From Mixta intestinalis (GTDB taxonomy: Bacteria > Pseudomonadota > Gammaproteobacteria > Enterobacterales > Enterobacteriaceae), in assembly GCF_009914055.1 (NCBI RefSeq), contig NZ_CP028271.1:1736001-1800000 (forward strand): a stretch of DNA of 64,000 nt. The letters are read 5' to 3'. The translations under genes were made by a program, and so were the position numbers. A model generated the notes under the pieces. It saw only the letters and a list, made by a program, of their open reading frames with translations, was not told where the DNA came from and did no database searches. Numbering within the stretch: position 1 is the stretch's first letter; each line of letters opens with the position of its first letter. Below, piece by piece: positions 8,736 through 16,302 of the stretch.

Positions 8736-9188
8736 TTACGCGCCGTTTAAAGCCGCAAAGTCCTGCTGTAGCCGTTCGGCGATCAATGCCGACTGCTCTG
8801 TATCATCAGAAACCACGATCTGTCGCAGCAACACATTTTGACGGGTATATTGTCTGGCTCGCTGGTTAAAGGCCGTGGCGGTAAAACTGTCCTTTAACGC
8901 CTCGTTTTCTTTGATCGAATATAAGGTCACTGGCGTCTCAGCTTTTACTGGCTTACAGCCAACAAACCAGCGGCTGTTGCGATATAACAATTTGCATCTG
9001 GCAGTAAAAATGCTCATCGAAAGTGCGCTTTGCAGTTCTTCACGCGCTATGCTGGCCCAGCCGGGGGGCGTTAACACTTCACCGGGACTATCGGGATTTT
9101 TAACAAAGTGGATGCCTTCCTCTTCTTTGCATCCCGCTACGGCTAATATCATTATCGCAATTACCGCTCCTGCTACCCTGCTTTTCAT
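8736..9188 (-). CDS. Putative lipoprotein of unknown function
   Basis: A 150-residue protein with a lipoprotein signal: a short basic start, a hydrophobic stretch and lipobox VAGC with Cys20. The residues after Cys (KEEEG) carry no Asp at +2, so outer-membrane sorting is expected. The mature part is about 130 residues with two Cys (ARCKLLYRN and WFVGCKP) that could pair. No family is recognised. I chose the ATG at 9188 over a GTG three codons upstream because the GAGG ribosome site is better spaced for it. It stands alone between AT-rich gaps. Confidence 0.65.
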   Translation of the reverse strand: MKSRVAGAVIAIMILAVAGCKEEEGIHFVKNPDSPGEVLTPPGWASIAREELQSALSMSIFTARCKLLYRNSRWFVGCKPVKAETPVTLYSIKENEALKDSFTATAFNQRARQYTRQNVLLRQIVVSDDTEQSALIAERLQQDFAALNGA

Positions 9189-9197
9189 CTTAGTCAC

Positions 9198-9517
9198 GCC
9201 TCAGGTTTCCATATCAGGTACTGTCATTAGCTGAAATCATCAACGCTGGTGACGATTATACAATAACACAAATGAACAATCTGAGAATAATCTTAATACG
9301 TGACATTAACTATGATATCCCGCTCGTTGATAACTGCTACGACAGCGATACAATTAACCAGGAAAGAAAAACAATCGGCAGAGAATGCAACTATCAGCCC
9401 GGAAAACAGATGGAAGTTACCGCTATAATGTTGTTTATCCAGTTAAAATGGGCAGAAAGGTAAGGCTGGTTATATTAGCAGCCTGATTATTAACTGAACG
9501 TAAAGCGAAGGCAGAGT
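9198..9517. other. Non-coding gap between lipoprotein and tehA
   Basis: No credible gene. A 63-codon plus-strand frame at 9272-9463 lacks a ribosome site and protein-like composition. Confidence 0.4.
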
Positions 9518-9542
9518 AAAAAAGCCCCGCGAAAGCGAGGCT
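9518..9542 (-). terminator. tehA terminator
   Basis: On the minus strand AGCCTCGC-TTTC-GCGGGGCT (one mismatch) is followed by TTTTT, about 30 bases after the tehA stop. Confidence 0.8.
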
Positions 9543-9571
9543 GAAAGGACATATAAAAATCAGTGATTCAT

Positions 9572-10570
9572 TTAGCTATTTTTTAGCGGCTCAGGCGATG
9601 ATGGCTCTGCTCGCACCAGTAATTTCCCCTGTAACAGAAGCCACAACGTGCGAATAATCAGTAAGGCAATAACAAGATTTGCCAGAATAAAAAGCGGGAT
9701 GGAAAGATCGTATAATGCGCCACCGGGAGCGCTGTGTCCCAAATGAAGCGCCGTATTTGCCAACGAAGAAACACCGAATGAAAAACTCCAGAATGAGGCG
9801 TTAAAAGGCTGGCTGGCATACCACGGAATAAGACGAATCATAAACAGCAGCTGTAAAAGACCGTAGCCAAACAGCATCTTCGCCAGCACGTCAACTTCCC
9901 CGCCGTTAACGCTAAGCCAGGCGCTACAGGCAACAAACGCCGGAGCCATCTGGATACCTAACGCCGGGCGTATCGCCAGCGGCATTTCACCGTGACTGCG
10001 TAACCGATGCAGTATGGCAGGTTCAAGGCTAAGCCATGAAAATATGCCAGCGCCCAGGAACAGAATACCAATATCGTGATAGCCCAGCGCACCGCAGGCC
10101 ATAGCGCTAATAAAGTTATTCGCTACGGTAGGGAGATAGAGGCCCGGCGTTGTCGCCGTCGCGGGATGAGCACCCCGCCACAAACCGGCCCCCTGCCAGG
10201 CAGCATATCCCAGCTGTATCACAGCGCCAGTCATAAACAGCGCTTCGCCAGGAAGGCGTGACCAGGGTGTAACGCCAATTGAAACCAGCATCGTTGTCGC
10301 AGGAAACAGGCTTACAAAGCTGCCCTTTAACGGATGACGCACCTCATCCAGCACCGCCTCAGGGTGACGGATCAAACGCACAATAAAGAAACCGGCCAGC
10401 AGCGCCCATACGACTACCGCCAGGCTAATTAATACTACCCCCGGCAGCACCGAAACTGGCCAAATCGTTGCTGCATAACGCCAGGCAAAGCCTGTTCCGA
10501 TGATACCCAATACCATACCAAAATAGCTGGCCGGGAGATTGATATGCCCCCGCAGGCTTTGTTGCCTCAT
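9572..10570 (-). CDS. tehA: Dicarboxylate transporter/tellurite-resistance protein TehA
   Basis: A polytopic inner-membrane protein of the TDT/SLAC1-like family with ten predicted membrane helices. It follows E. coli TehA nearly throughout: LPASYFGMVLG at the start, then EVRHP, SFVSLFPATTMLV, LWRGAHPATATTPGLYLPTVANN, FLGAGIFSWLSLEP and SFGVSSLANTALHLG. TehA is an anion-channel-like protein linked to tellurite and ethidium resistance when over-expressed. I put the start at the ATG at 10570 (332 residues, E. coli 330); an in-frame ATG 15 codons upstream adds residues absent from the family. No tehB is adjacent. The structure of the Haemophilus homologue supports a gated anion channel. Confidence 0.93.
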   Translation of the reverse strand: MRQQSLRGHINLPASYFGMVLGIIGTGFAWRYAATIWPVSVLPGVVLISLAVVVWALLAGFFIVRLIRHPEAVLDEVRHPLKGSFVSLFPATTMLVSIGVTPWSRLPGEALFMTGAVIQLGYAAWQGAGLWRGAHPATATTPGLYLPTVANNFISAMACGALGYHDIGILFLGAGIFSWLSLEPAILHRLRSHGEMPLAIRPALGIQMAPAFVACSAWLSVNGGEVDVLAKMLFGYGLLQLLFMIRLIPWYASQPFNASFWSFSFGVSSLANTALHLGHSAPGGALYDLSIPLFILANLVIALLIIRTLWLLLQGKLLVRAEPSSPEPLKNS

Positions 10571-11420
10571 AAGATATTTACCTTTTACCGCCCAATATGC
10601 CATGCGGCCGAACAAAAATTAACATTTCATCAGCGATCATAATAAAATAATATCTTTCCGCACTCATTATTTAGTAGTAAATAATATTACTTTATTCTGA
10701 TTTTACCCTGTCTGATGCAGAAAAAAACAGCATCAGCGGCAATTATACGCCTCTGTAAGCCAACAAAAAAATCTCTCATTAATTATTTTTTAATAAGTTG
10801 TAACTGGCTAATTGTGTTAGGAAAAATCTAATCAGAACGATATTTTGAACGGGTTTATGGAAGCGTAAGGAAGCTGGCAGGCAAAAGAAAAACTACTGAA
10901 AAACAGATCAACCGCTCAGGATAACACTGAATTGAATACCAAAAATAACTGGAAAATAAACCCATGTTGCCGCCCGGCTAAAAAATTCAATTTTAAATCA
11001 AATGATTACATGAACCTGACGTTTACCCAATGGTTTTTTCACTTTCCTTTTACGATATTAACGACATTTTTCTCATGATAAAGCGTTGCTTTATAATGTC
11101 CTGTTAAGCTGATAATAAGTTATCCCTGTTTAATGTTGAAACATTAAACTATCAGTTAAAGAAAGAACTGATGATCGACACGTATAATTCCATTTGAGAA
11201 TATTATTTACTGGCAAATTAATAGAAACAAATTAACCCTGTCTTTACCAGGTCATTAATCGGAAATGCCGTAACAAGAGCGAAATTGTGCATAAATAATG
11301 CTGTGCCAGGAGGCGTCTGAACGGAATAACGTGTCCGCAAAGGGAAATGTATGGCCGCAACGAAAGAAGGAACCGTCAGCGCATCAAGAAGAAGGCAACG
11401 TCGCAGGCTGGCGATAGAAT
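10571..11420. other. Long AT-rich gap upstream of tehA
   Basis: About 850 bases without a supported gene. It must hold the tehA promoter. A 92-codon minus-strand frame (11218-11496) crosses the cutC terminator and is not credible. Confidence 0.45.
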
Positions 11421-11450
11421 AAAAAAAACCCCAACAAGAGGCTGGGGTTT
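11421..11450 (-). terminator. cutC terminator
   Basis: On the minus strand AAACCCC, an 11-base loop and GGGGTTT are followed by TTTTT, about 60 bases after the cutC stop. Confidence 0.8.
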
Positions 11451-11508
11451 GGTACTTGCAAACATCACGTCTGAGGAACGGCGTGCTGCGCGGCAAAAAC
11501 TGTTGGGC

Positions 11509-12261
11509 TCAGGCGACCCGGACCCTGTTCAACTGCATAAAACTTTTCATCGCCTCAACCATATCGCCATCCACACAGTGGCGGCTGAACTCATCGGTTT
11601 CAATGGCGGAGCTCATGGATACGCCCGCTTTGCGGTAGCGCATCGGTGACGCCACCAGCTGCGCGGCGGAGCTATGCAGCTCACGAATACCGGCATCCAG
11701 GAACTTTTGCAGGTTGCTCAACCGCACGCCCGCACCAGCCATAATGATTGGACCGTCACTTAGCTCAGTAAGTTCCTTTAACAGTACAATTCCGCTTTCG
11801 GCGCTCTGCTGCTGTCCCGATGTCAGAATGCGCGCAACGCCCAGCCCGGTCAACGTTTCCAGCGCGCGTTTTGGGCTGTGGCAGAGGTCAAAGGCGCGGT
11901 GAAATGTGACCTGCATATCGCCACACAGCAGCATAATCTCGCGCATCTTACTGATATCTATATGCGCATCAGCGTCCAGCATACCGAACACAACTCCCGG
12001 AAAGCCCAGCTCGCGAATCATCGCCACATCAGATTTCATCGCAGCAAATTCACTTGCGCTGTAGCAAAAATCGCCGCCGCGTGGACGAACAATGGGATGA
12101 ACAGGTATGTGAAGCTGCGCCCGCGCCGCCTGCAACATACCGAAGGAAGGCGTCAACCCGCCCTCTTTCGGTGACGCACATAGCTCAACCCGATCGGCAC
12201 CCGCTTCCTGCGCAACAACCGCACAGTCCACTCCGTAGCAGCATACTTCCAGTTTAACCAT
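11509..12261 (-). CDS. cutC: Copper homeostasis protein CutC
   Basis: A cytosolic TIM-barrel protein of 250 residues (E. coli 248). The family hallmarks are visible: an N-terminal VCCYGVDCAVVAQEAGADRVELCAS, HPIVRPRGGDFCYS, VTFHRAFDLC and MAGAGVRLSNL. CutC was first tied to copper tolerance in E. coli. Later work questioned a direct copper role there, and the reaction is unknown. It lies upstream of the terminator at 11421-11450 and is preceded by yecM on the same strand, about 165 bases away, as in E. coli. A GAGGA ribosome site lies just upstream of the ATG. Confidence 0.95.
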   Translation of the reverse strand: MVKLEVCCYGVDCAVVAQEAGADRVELCASPKEGGLTPSFGMLQAARAQLHIPVHPIVRPRGGDFCYSASEFAAMKSDVAMIRELGFPGVVFGMLDADAHIDISKMREIMLLCGDMQVTFHRAFDLCHSPKRALETLTGLGVARILTSGQQQSAESGIVLLKELTELSDGPIIMAGAGVRLSNLQKFLDAGIRELHSSAAQLVASPMRYRKAGVSMSSAIETDEFSRHCVDGDMVEAMKSFMQLNRVRVA

Positions 12262-12425
12262 TTCATCCTCCTGTTTAATGACTGCTGGCTGGTTTCCTGA
12301 TTTCCGTTGGGCTCAGTTTGCAGGGCAGTATAATGAGAAGACTAATCATGGCATTCAATTTCGATCTATGGATAGACCGCCATCACAGCGCCAGGCTGAA
12401 GTGGCAAAAACAGGTGACATTAGGG

Positions 12426-12989
12426 TTACGCCTGCTCGCTGGCCACGATCTCCTGAATGCTCCACGGATGAAATTTAATGGTGATTTGCCCATCGGTTAC
12501 CGCCAGCGTCGGATTTGGCAGGCGTTCGCCCTCTCCCTGCGGCGCGCTGGTTTTAAACGAGATGCCGGGCTGGAGCAGACCGCTGTCGGATAACAGAGCC
12601 ATCGCCCGCGCGCCCAGCGTTTGTGGATCGCCACGCAGCACTATCTCAACGTGTTCCCAGCCTTCATGCCGGTAAAGCTTTTGACCCGGCCAGGGCAGCT
12701 CAACCACGCTGATGCGCCACGGACCTACTTTTATCGGCGTATGCAGCTCGAATAAACAGATAGGTCGTCCGTTGATCATCTTTTCTGAGAACAGATGCCC
12801 TACCTGCATCAGCCCCTGCTTCCAGCGTTCCGCCGTGGCGTTCTGGTGACAACGCAGCGAAATATGGTCGGCTTCCCGCCCTTCCAGCGTCAATCCCAAC
12901 CTTTCCGCTAACTCAAGCAGCTGTTGTTCGAAACGCGGCAGGTCTTCTGCCAGGTCAGAAAGCGCTTCCAGATTATTCCTGAACGGCAC
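12426..12989 (-). CDS. yecM: YecM family protein (VOC-like fold)
   Basis: A soluble 187-residue protein matching E. coli YecM. Visible blocks are LTLEGREADHISLRCH, LFSEKMINGRPICLFEL, WRISVVELPWPGQKLYRHEGWEHVEIVL and ITIKFHPWSIQEIV. YecM has a vicinal-oxygen-chelate-type fold with conserved His and Glu residues that could bind a metal; those are present (DHISL, HVEIV). The reaction and substrate are not known. Its place between cutC and argS is the same as in E. coli, supporting the call. Confidence 0.93.
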   Translation of the reverse strand: MPFRNNLEALSDLAEDLPRFEQQLLELAERLGLTLEGREADHISLRCHQNATAERWKQGLMQVGHLFSEKMINGRPICLFELHTPIKVGPWRISVVELPWPGQKLYRHEGWEHVEIVLRGDPQTLGARAMALLSDSGLLQPGISFKTSAPQGEGERLPNPTLAVTDGQITIKFHPWSIQEIVASEQA

Positions 12990-13299
12990 AATTAGCCCTC
13001 ACATTTATACAATTTTTCTAAAGTATTTGCGCCATGCGACCGCAATCACAAGGCCATTGATAGTTATAAAATAACTCTTTAAGTTTAATTTTCTTGATAA
13101 ATTAACGTAATTTATCGTATTAATGTCCAGTTTAGCACGGTACAAGACCAAAAAATATTTTATAAAAACACCATTAAGTTAATGTTTTCCATTACGTTTG
13201 TTTCAGGCTTAAGGTAATTCCTAATTGGACAGAGCAACAATTGCGGCTCCTAAGCCTTTCTTATAAATTTACCCGAACCATCACACAAGGAATGGCTAT
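12990..13299. other. AT-rich divergent intergenic region
   Basis: This gap separates yecM (minus) from the small ORF and argS (plus). It is strongly AT-rich around 13,060-13,200 and should hold both promoters. No specific operator was recognised. Confidence 0.4.
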
Positions 13300-13422
13300 A
13301 TGTTTAAACTCATTATTATTGCAGTTCTTATCGCGCTGATGGGGTTTGCTATCTCCCGCCACTGGAAGGTGCGTAATGAAAAAACGGTAAGCAATCCATA
13401 CAGACACTTTCGCCGCCGCTAA
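13300..13422 (+). CDS. Small single-span membrane protein (40 residues)
   Basis: The frame encodes a 40-residue peptide. It has a hydrophobic N-terminal helix (FKLIIIAVLIALMGFAI, residues 2-18) and a very basic tail ending in HFRRR. AAGGA is placed 8 bases before the ATG. That gives the N-in, membrane-anchored, positively charged layout common in enterobacterial small proteins. No family name is recognised. It lies just upstream of argS. A hairpin after the stop could separate the two transcripts. Confidence is moderate because short frames arise by chance. Confidence 0.5.
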   Translation: MFKLIIIAVLIALMGFAISRHWKVRNEKTVSNPYRHFRRR

Positions 13423-13436
13423 CCTTTTTTCACCCC

Positions 13437-13466
13437 GGCGGAAACATACTCAGCCGTGTTTCCGCC
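13437..13466 (+). terminator. Perfect 10-bp hairpin between small ORF and argS
   Basis: GGCGGAAACA and TGTTTCCGCC pair perfectly around a 10-base loop, 15 bases after the small ORF stop. No T tract follows on the plus strand, but on the minus strand the stem is followed by GGGGTG rather than T, so it is a weak terminator or a leader structure. Confidence 0.4.
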
Positions 13467-13626
13467 CGTTGGGGCTGCTGACGCCTTCCTCCAAATCAAG
13501 TATACTTCTCCCCTTCTTTTTTCCCCCGGCGCTATTGTACAGCAACCTGCCAGGCTGTCAGGCGTCGTGACGATCGTGCCCGTAACCGCAACGCGGCGGG
13601 CAATGCAGACAGATGAAGGTAACTCG

Positions 13627-15360
13627 GTGAATATTCAGGCTCTCCTTTCCGAAAAAGTTAGTCAGGCGATGATCGCCGTTGGCGCGCCAGCAGATTGCGA
13701 ACCTATGGTTCGTCAGTCGGCCAGAGTCCAGTTTGGCGATTACCAGGCCAATGGCATTATGGCGGTGGCGAAGAAACTGGGGCAGCAACCACGCCAGCTG
13801 GCCGAGCAGGTTGTGCAGCATCTCGCGCTGGACGGCATTGCCAGCAAAGTTGAAATCGCCGGTCCGGGCTTCATTAACATTTTCCTTGCACCGGAATGGC
13901 TGGCACAGCAGGCCGAAAGCGCCCTCGCTTCGCCGCGTCTGAACGTGACGCCGGTAGAGGCGGAAACCATCGTGATTGACTACTCTGCGCCAAACGTGGC
14001 GAAAGAGATGCACGTGGGACACGTACGCTCAACGATTATCGGTGATGCGGCGGCCCGCACGCTGGAGTTCCTCGGCCATCACGTTATTCGTGCCAACCAC
14101 GTCGGCGACTGGGGTACTCAGTTCGGTATGCTGATCGCCTATCTGGAAAAACAGCAGCGCGAGCATCATGAAGCGATTGCCCTTTCCGATCTGGAAACGT
14201 TTTATCGCGAAGCGAAAAAGACCTACGATGAAGATGAAGCGTTCGCCGAACGTGCGCGCGGTTACGTGGTGAAGCTGCAGGGCGGCGATGAATATTGCCG
14301 TACCATGTGGAAAAAGCTGGTCGATATCACCATGACGCAGAACCAGACGATTTATGATCGTCTGAACGTGACGCTGACGCGTAAAGATGTGATGGGCGAG
14401 AGCCTGTATAACGATATGCTGCCAGGCATCGTTGCCGATTTGAAGGCCAAAGGGCTGGCGGTAGAGAGTGAAGGTGCCACCGTTGTTTTCCTTGATGAGT
14501 TTAAGAATAAGGAAGGCGAACCGATGGGCGTCATCATTCAGAAGAAGGATGGCGGCTATCTCTATACCACAACGGATATCGCCTGCGCGAAATATCGTTA
14601 TGAGCAGCTGCACGCCGATCGTGTGCTTTACTACATCGATTCCCGTCAGCATCAACATCTGATGCAGGCGTGGACCATCGTGCGCAAAGCGGGTTACGTG
14701 CCGGAATCGGTGCCGCTGGAACACCATATGTTCGGCATGATGCTGGGTAAAGATGGACGTCCGTTTAAGACTCGCAGCGGCGGCACCATTAAGCTTTCCG
14801 ATCTGCTGGATGAAGCGGTGGAACGCGCCACGGCACTGGTTTCAGAGAAGAACCCGGATATGGATGCCGATGAGCTGCGCAAGCTGGCGAATATCGTTGG
14901 TATCGGCGCGGTGAAATATGCCGATCTGTCGAAGAGCCGCACTACCGATTATATTTTCGACTGGGATAATATGCTGGCCTTTGAAGGTAATACCGCGCCG
15001 TATATGCAGTACGCCTATACGCGTGTGCTGTCGGTGTTCCGTAAGGCAGGTATTGATGAGACCGCAGCGCTGGCAGGCAAGATTCAGCTGCTCGATCCTC
15101 GCGAAGCACAGTTGGCGGCTCGTCTGTTGCAGTTTGAAGAGACGATTACCCAGGTTGCACGTGACGGCACGCCGCACGTGATGTGTGCTTATCTGTACGA
15201 TCTGGCTGGTCTGTTCTCCGGTTTCTATGAACACTGTCCGATTCTGTCAGCGGAAGATGAAGCGGTACGTCAGAGCCGCCTGAAGCTGGCGCTGCTGACG
15301 GCAAGAACGCTGAAGCAGGGTCTGGATACGTTGGGTATTGAGACGGTTGAGCGTATGTAA
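13627..15360 (+). CDS. argS: Arginyl-tRNA synthetase
   Basis: Class I aminoacyl-tRNA synthetase that charges tRNA-Arg. From the GTG at 13627 the protein has 577 residues, exactly the E. coli length, and begins NIQALLSEKV like it. An upstream in-frame ATG would add 57 residues foreign to the family. An AAGG ribosome site lies 6 bases before the GTG. The class I signature is HVGH within KEMHVGHVRST; ArgS proteins often lack a clear KMSKS, and none is seen here (TRSGGTIKLSDLL occupies that place). The DALR anticodon-binding domain forms the C-terminus. It is a single-gene unit ending at a strong terminator. Confidence 0.97.
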   Translation: MNIQALLSEKVSQAMIAVGAPADCEPMVRQSARVQFGDYQANGIMAVAKKLGQQPRQLAEQVVQHLALDGIASKVEIAGPGFINIFLAPEWLAQQAESALASPRLNVTPVEAETIVIDYSAPNVAKEMHVGHVRSTIIGDAAARTLEFLGHHVIRANHVGDWGTQFGMLIAYLEKQQREHHEAIALSDLETFYREAKKTYDEDEAFAERARGYVVKLQGGDEYCRTMWKKLVDITMTQNQTIYDRLNVTLTRKDVMGESLYNDMLPGIVADLKAKGLAVESEGATVVFLDEFKNKEGEPMGVIIQKKDGGYLYTTTDIACAKYRYEQLHADRVLYYIDSRQHQHLMQAWTIVRKAGYVPESVPLEHHMFGMMLGKDGRPFKTRSGGTIKLSDLLDEAVERATALVSEKNPDMDADELRKLANIVGIGAVKYADLSKSRTTDYIFDWDNMLAFEGNTAPYMQYAYTRVLSVFRKAGIDETAALAGKIQLLDPREAQLAARLLQFEETITQVARDGTPHVMCAYLYDLAGLFSGFYEHCPILSAEDEAVRQSRLKLALLTARTLKQGLDTLGIETVERM

Positions 15361-15390
15361 ACTCGTTTTAACGCTAAATCAGGTTATTGA

Positions 15391-15417
15391 ATCCACGCTT
15401 CGGCGTGGATTTTTATT
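15391..15417 (+). terminator. argS terminator
   Basis: ATCCACGC-TTCG-GCGTGGAT, an 8-bp stem with a stable UUCG tetraloop, is followed by TTTTATTT, 30 bases after argS. Confidence 0.92.
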
Positions 15418-15523
15418 TGGCCGGCTTTGGGATTAATTGCGGCGGACTCTGAGGCTGGCGTAGGTATTGCGCCTGCCTGTGGAGAGAAAGGCCGCTACGT
15501 AAAGACGCCGTAAATCCATCCCT

Positions 15524-15576
15524 GGAGGCTCTGCCGCGTCATCCCTGACGCGGAAGCTTTACTTCGCAGCCTCTCC
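15524..15576. repeat. Branched hairpin element A
   Basis: An outer pair GGAGGCT (15524-15530) / AGCCTCTCC (15568-15576, one bulge) encloses two hairpins. These are CCGCGTC-ATCCCT-GACGCGG (15534-15553) and GAAG-CTTTA-CTTC (15553-15565). The layout is a three-way junction. It lies between argS and flhE, outside any gene. No transposase or RNA family is recognised. Confidence 0.5.
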
Positions 15577-15680
15577 TCTCCCGGCTTCAGCTTTTGTGGA
15601 TATTTGCCGCCGCCCGGTTAGCTTTCGAGACCAATTTCAGAAACTAACAGTTAAGTTACGGCAGCGCCGATCTATGGGAA

Positions 15681-15787
15681 GCGGGAGGGGTAGCACGATG
15701 AGGCGGGCCTCCCGCGCCAGGGAAGGCGCGGGCGGAGGCCCCAGGGACGGGTTTATGCCGTCCCGCCGAACGGGTTACCCCTCCTGC
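15681..15787. repeat. Branched hairpin element B (cloverleaf-like)
   Basis: The outer arms are GCGGGAGGGGTA (15681-15692) and TACCCCTCCTGC (15776-15787), 12 pairs with one G-U. They enclose a long hairpin: GGGCCT + CCCGCGCC (15705-15718) with GGCGCGGG + AGGCCC (15725-15741, 3-base bulge). A second hairpin GGGACGG / CCGTCCC (15744-15764) follows. The local composition is far more GC-rich than the surroundings. It could be a mobile repeat of the REP/MITE kind or a structured RNA. Confidence 0.55.
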
Positions 15788-15906
15788 GACCGGCACAATA
15801 CAAACCTTGTTATACCGCCACGGTTAAAATGTCATCACAAACGGCTCGATTCAGATCTTGCGATAACCGGCTCGGTACGAATCCCATCCCCCCAACACGG
15901 CCTGAC

Positions 15907-16302
15907 TTATTGATAATTCACCATCACCTGATTACTACGCACCCGCAGCACCGGAAACAGCCGTCCCTGCCCTGGGACGCTATAAATAAAACGCAACGTA
16001 TCGCCCGCCGGAACATTCGTCAGCCCGCGCGTCGAGCCGCTCGCTCCCTCAATCGGCGTACAGCGGGTACTCGAACAAAGCTTAACCTGCAACCCCGCAG
16101 GCTGCGGGCCGGTCAACTCAAAACGCCAGTAAATCAGCGTCATCACACCGGAAATCGACTCCGGCGGCGAAACCGGCGCGGAAGCGGCCTCAACGCCACG
16201 ATTACTCAACGCCACGCCCACGGCGCTGCCCTGCCACGCGCCGCCCGTCGCCTGCGCCACCAGCGGCAACAACAGCGCCAACGCCAACAACACCCGCATC
16301 AC
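15907..16302 (-). CDS. flhE: Flagellar protein FlhE
   Basis: A 131-residue periplasmic protein with a cleavable signal peptide (RVLLALALLLPLVAQATG, cut near residue 19). FlhE is the last gene of the flhBAE operon. In Salmonella and E. coli it is not needed for swimming but affects proton leak through the export gate and swarming or biofilm behaviour. One Cys pair (CSSTRC) suggests a disulfide. Its start overlaps the flhA stop by 4 bases (ATGA), so it is translationally coupled. Confidence 0.92.
   Translation of the reverse strand: MMRVLLALALLLPLVAQATGGAWQGSAVGVALSNRGVEAASAPVSPPESISGVMTLIYWRFELTGPQPAGLQVKLCSSTRCTPIEGASGSTRGLTNVPAGDTLRFIYSVPGQGRLFPVLRVRSNQVMVNYQ

Noticed and set aside
11218..11496. 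92-codon minus-strand frame before cutC terminator region
   Set aside because: It runs through the cutC terminator hairpin and has no start signal.
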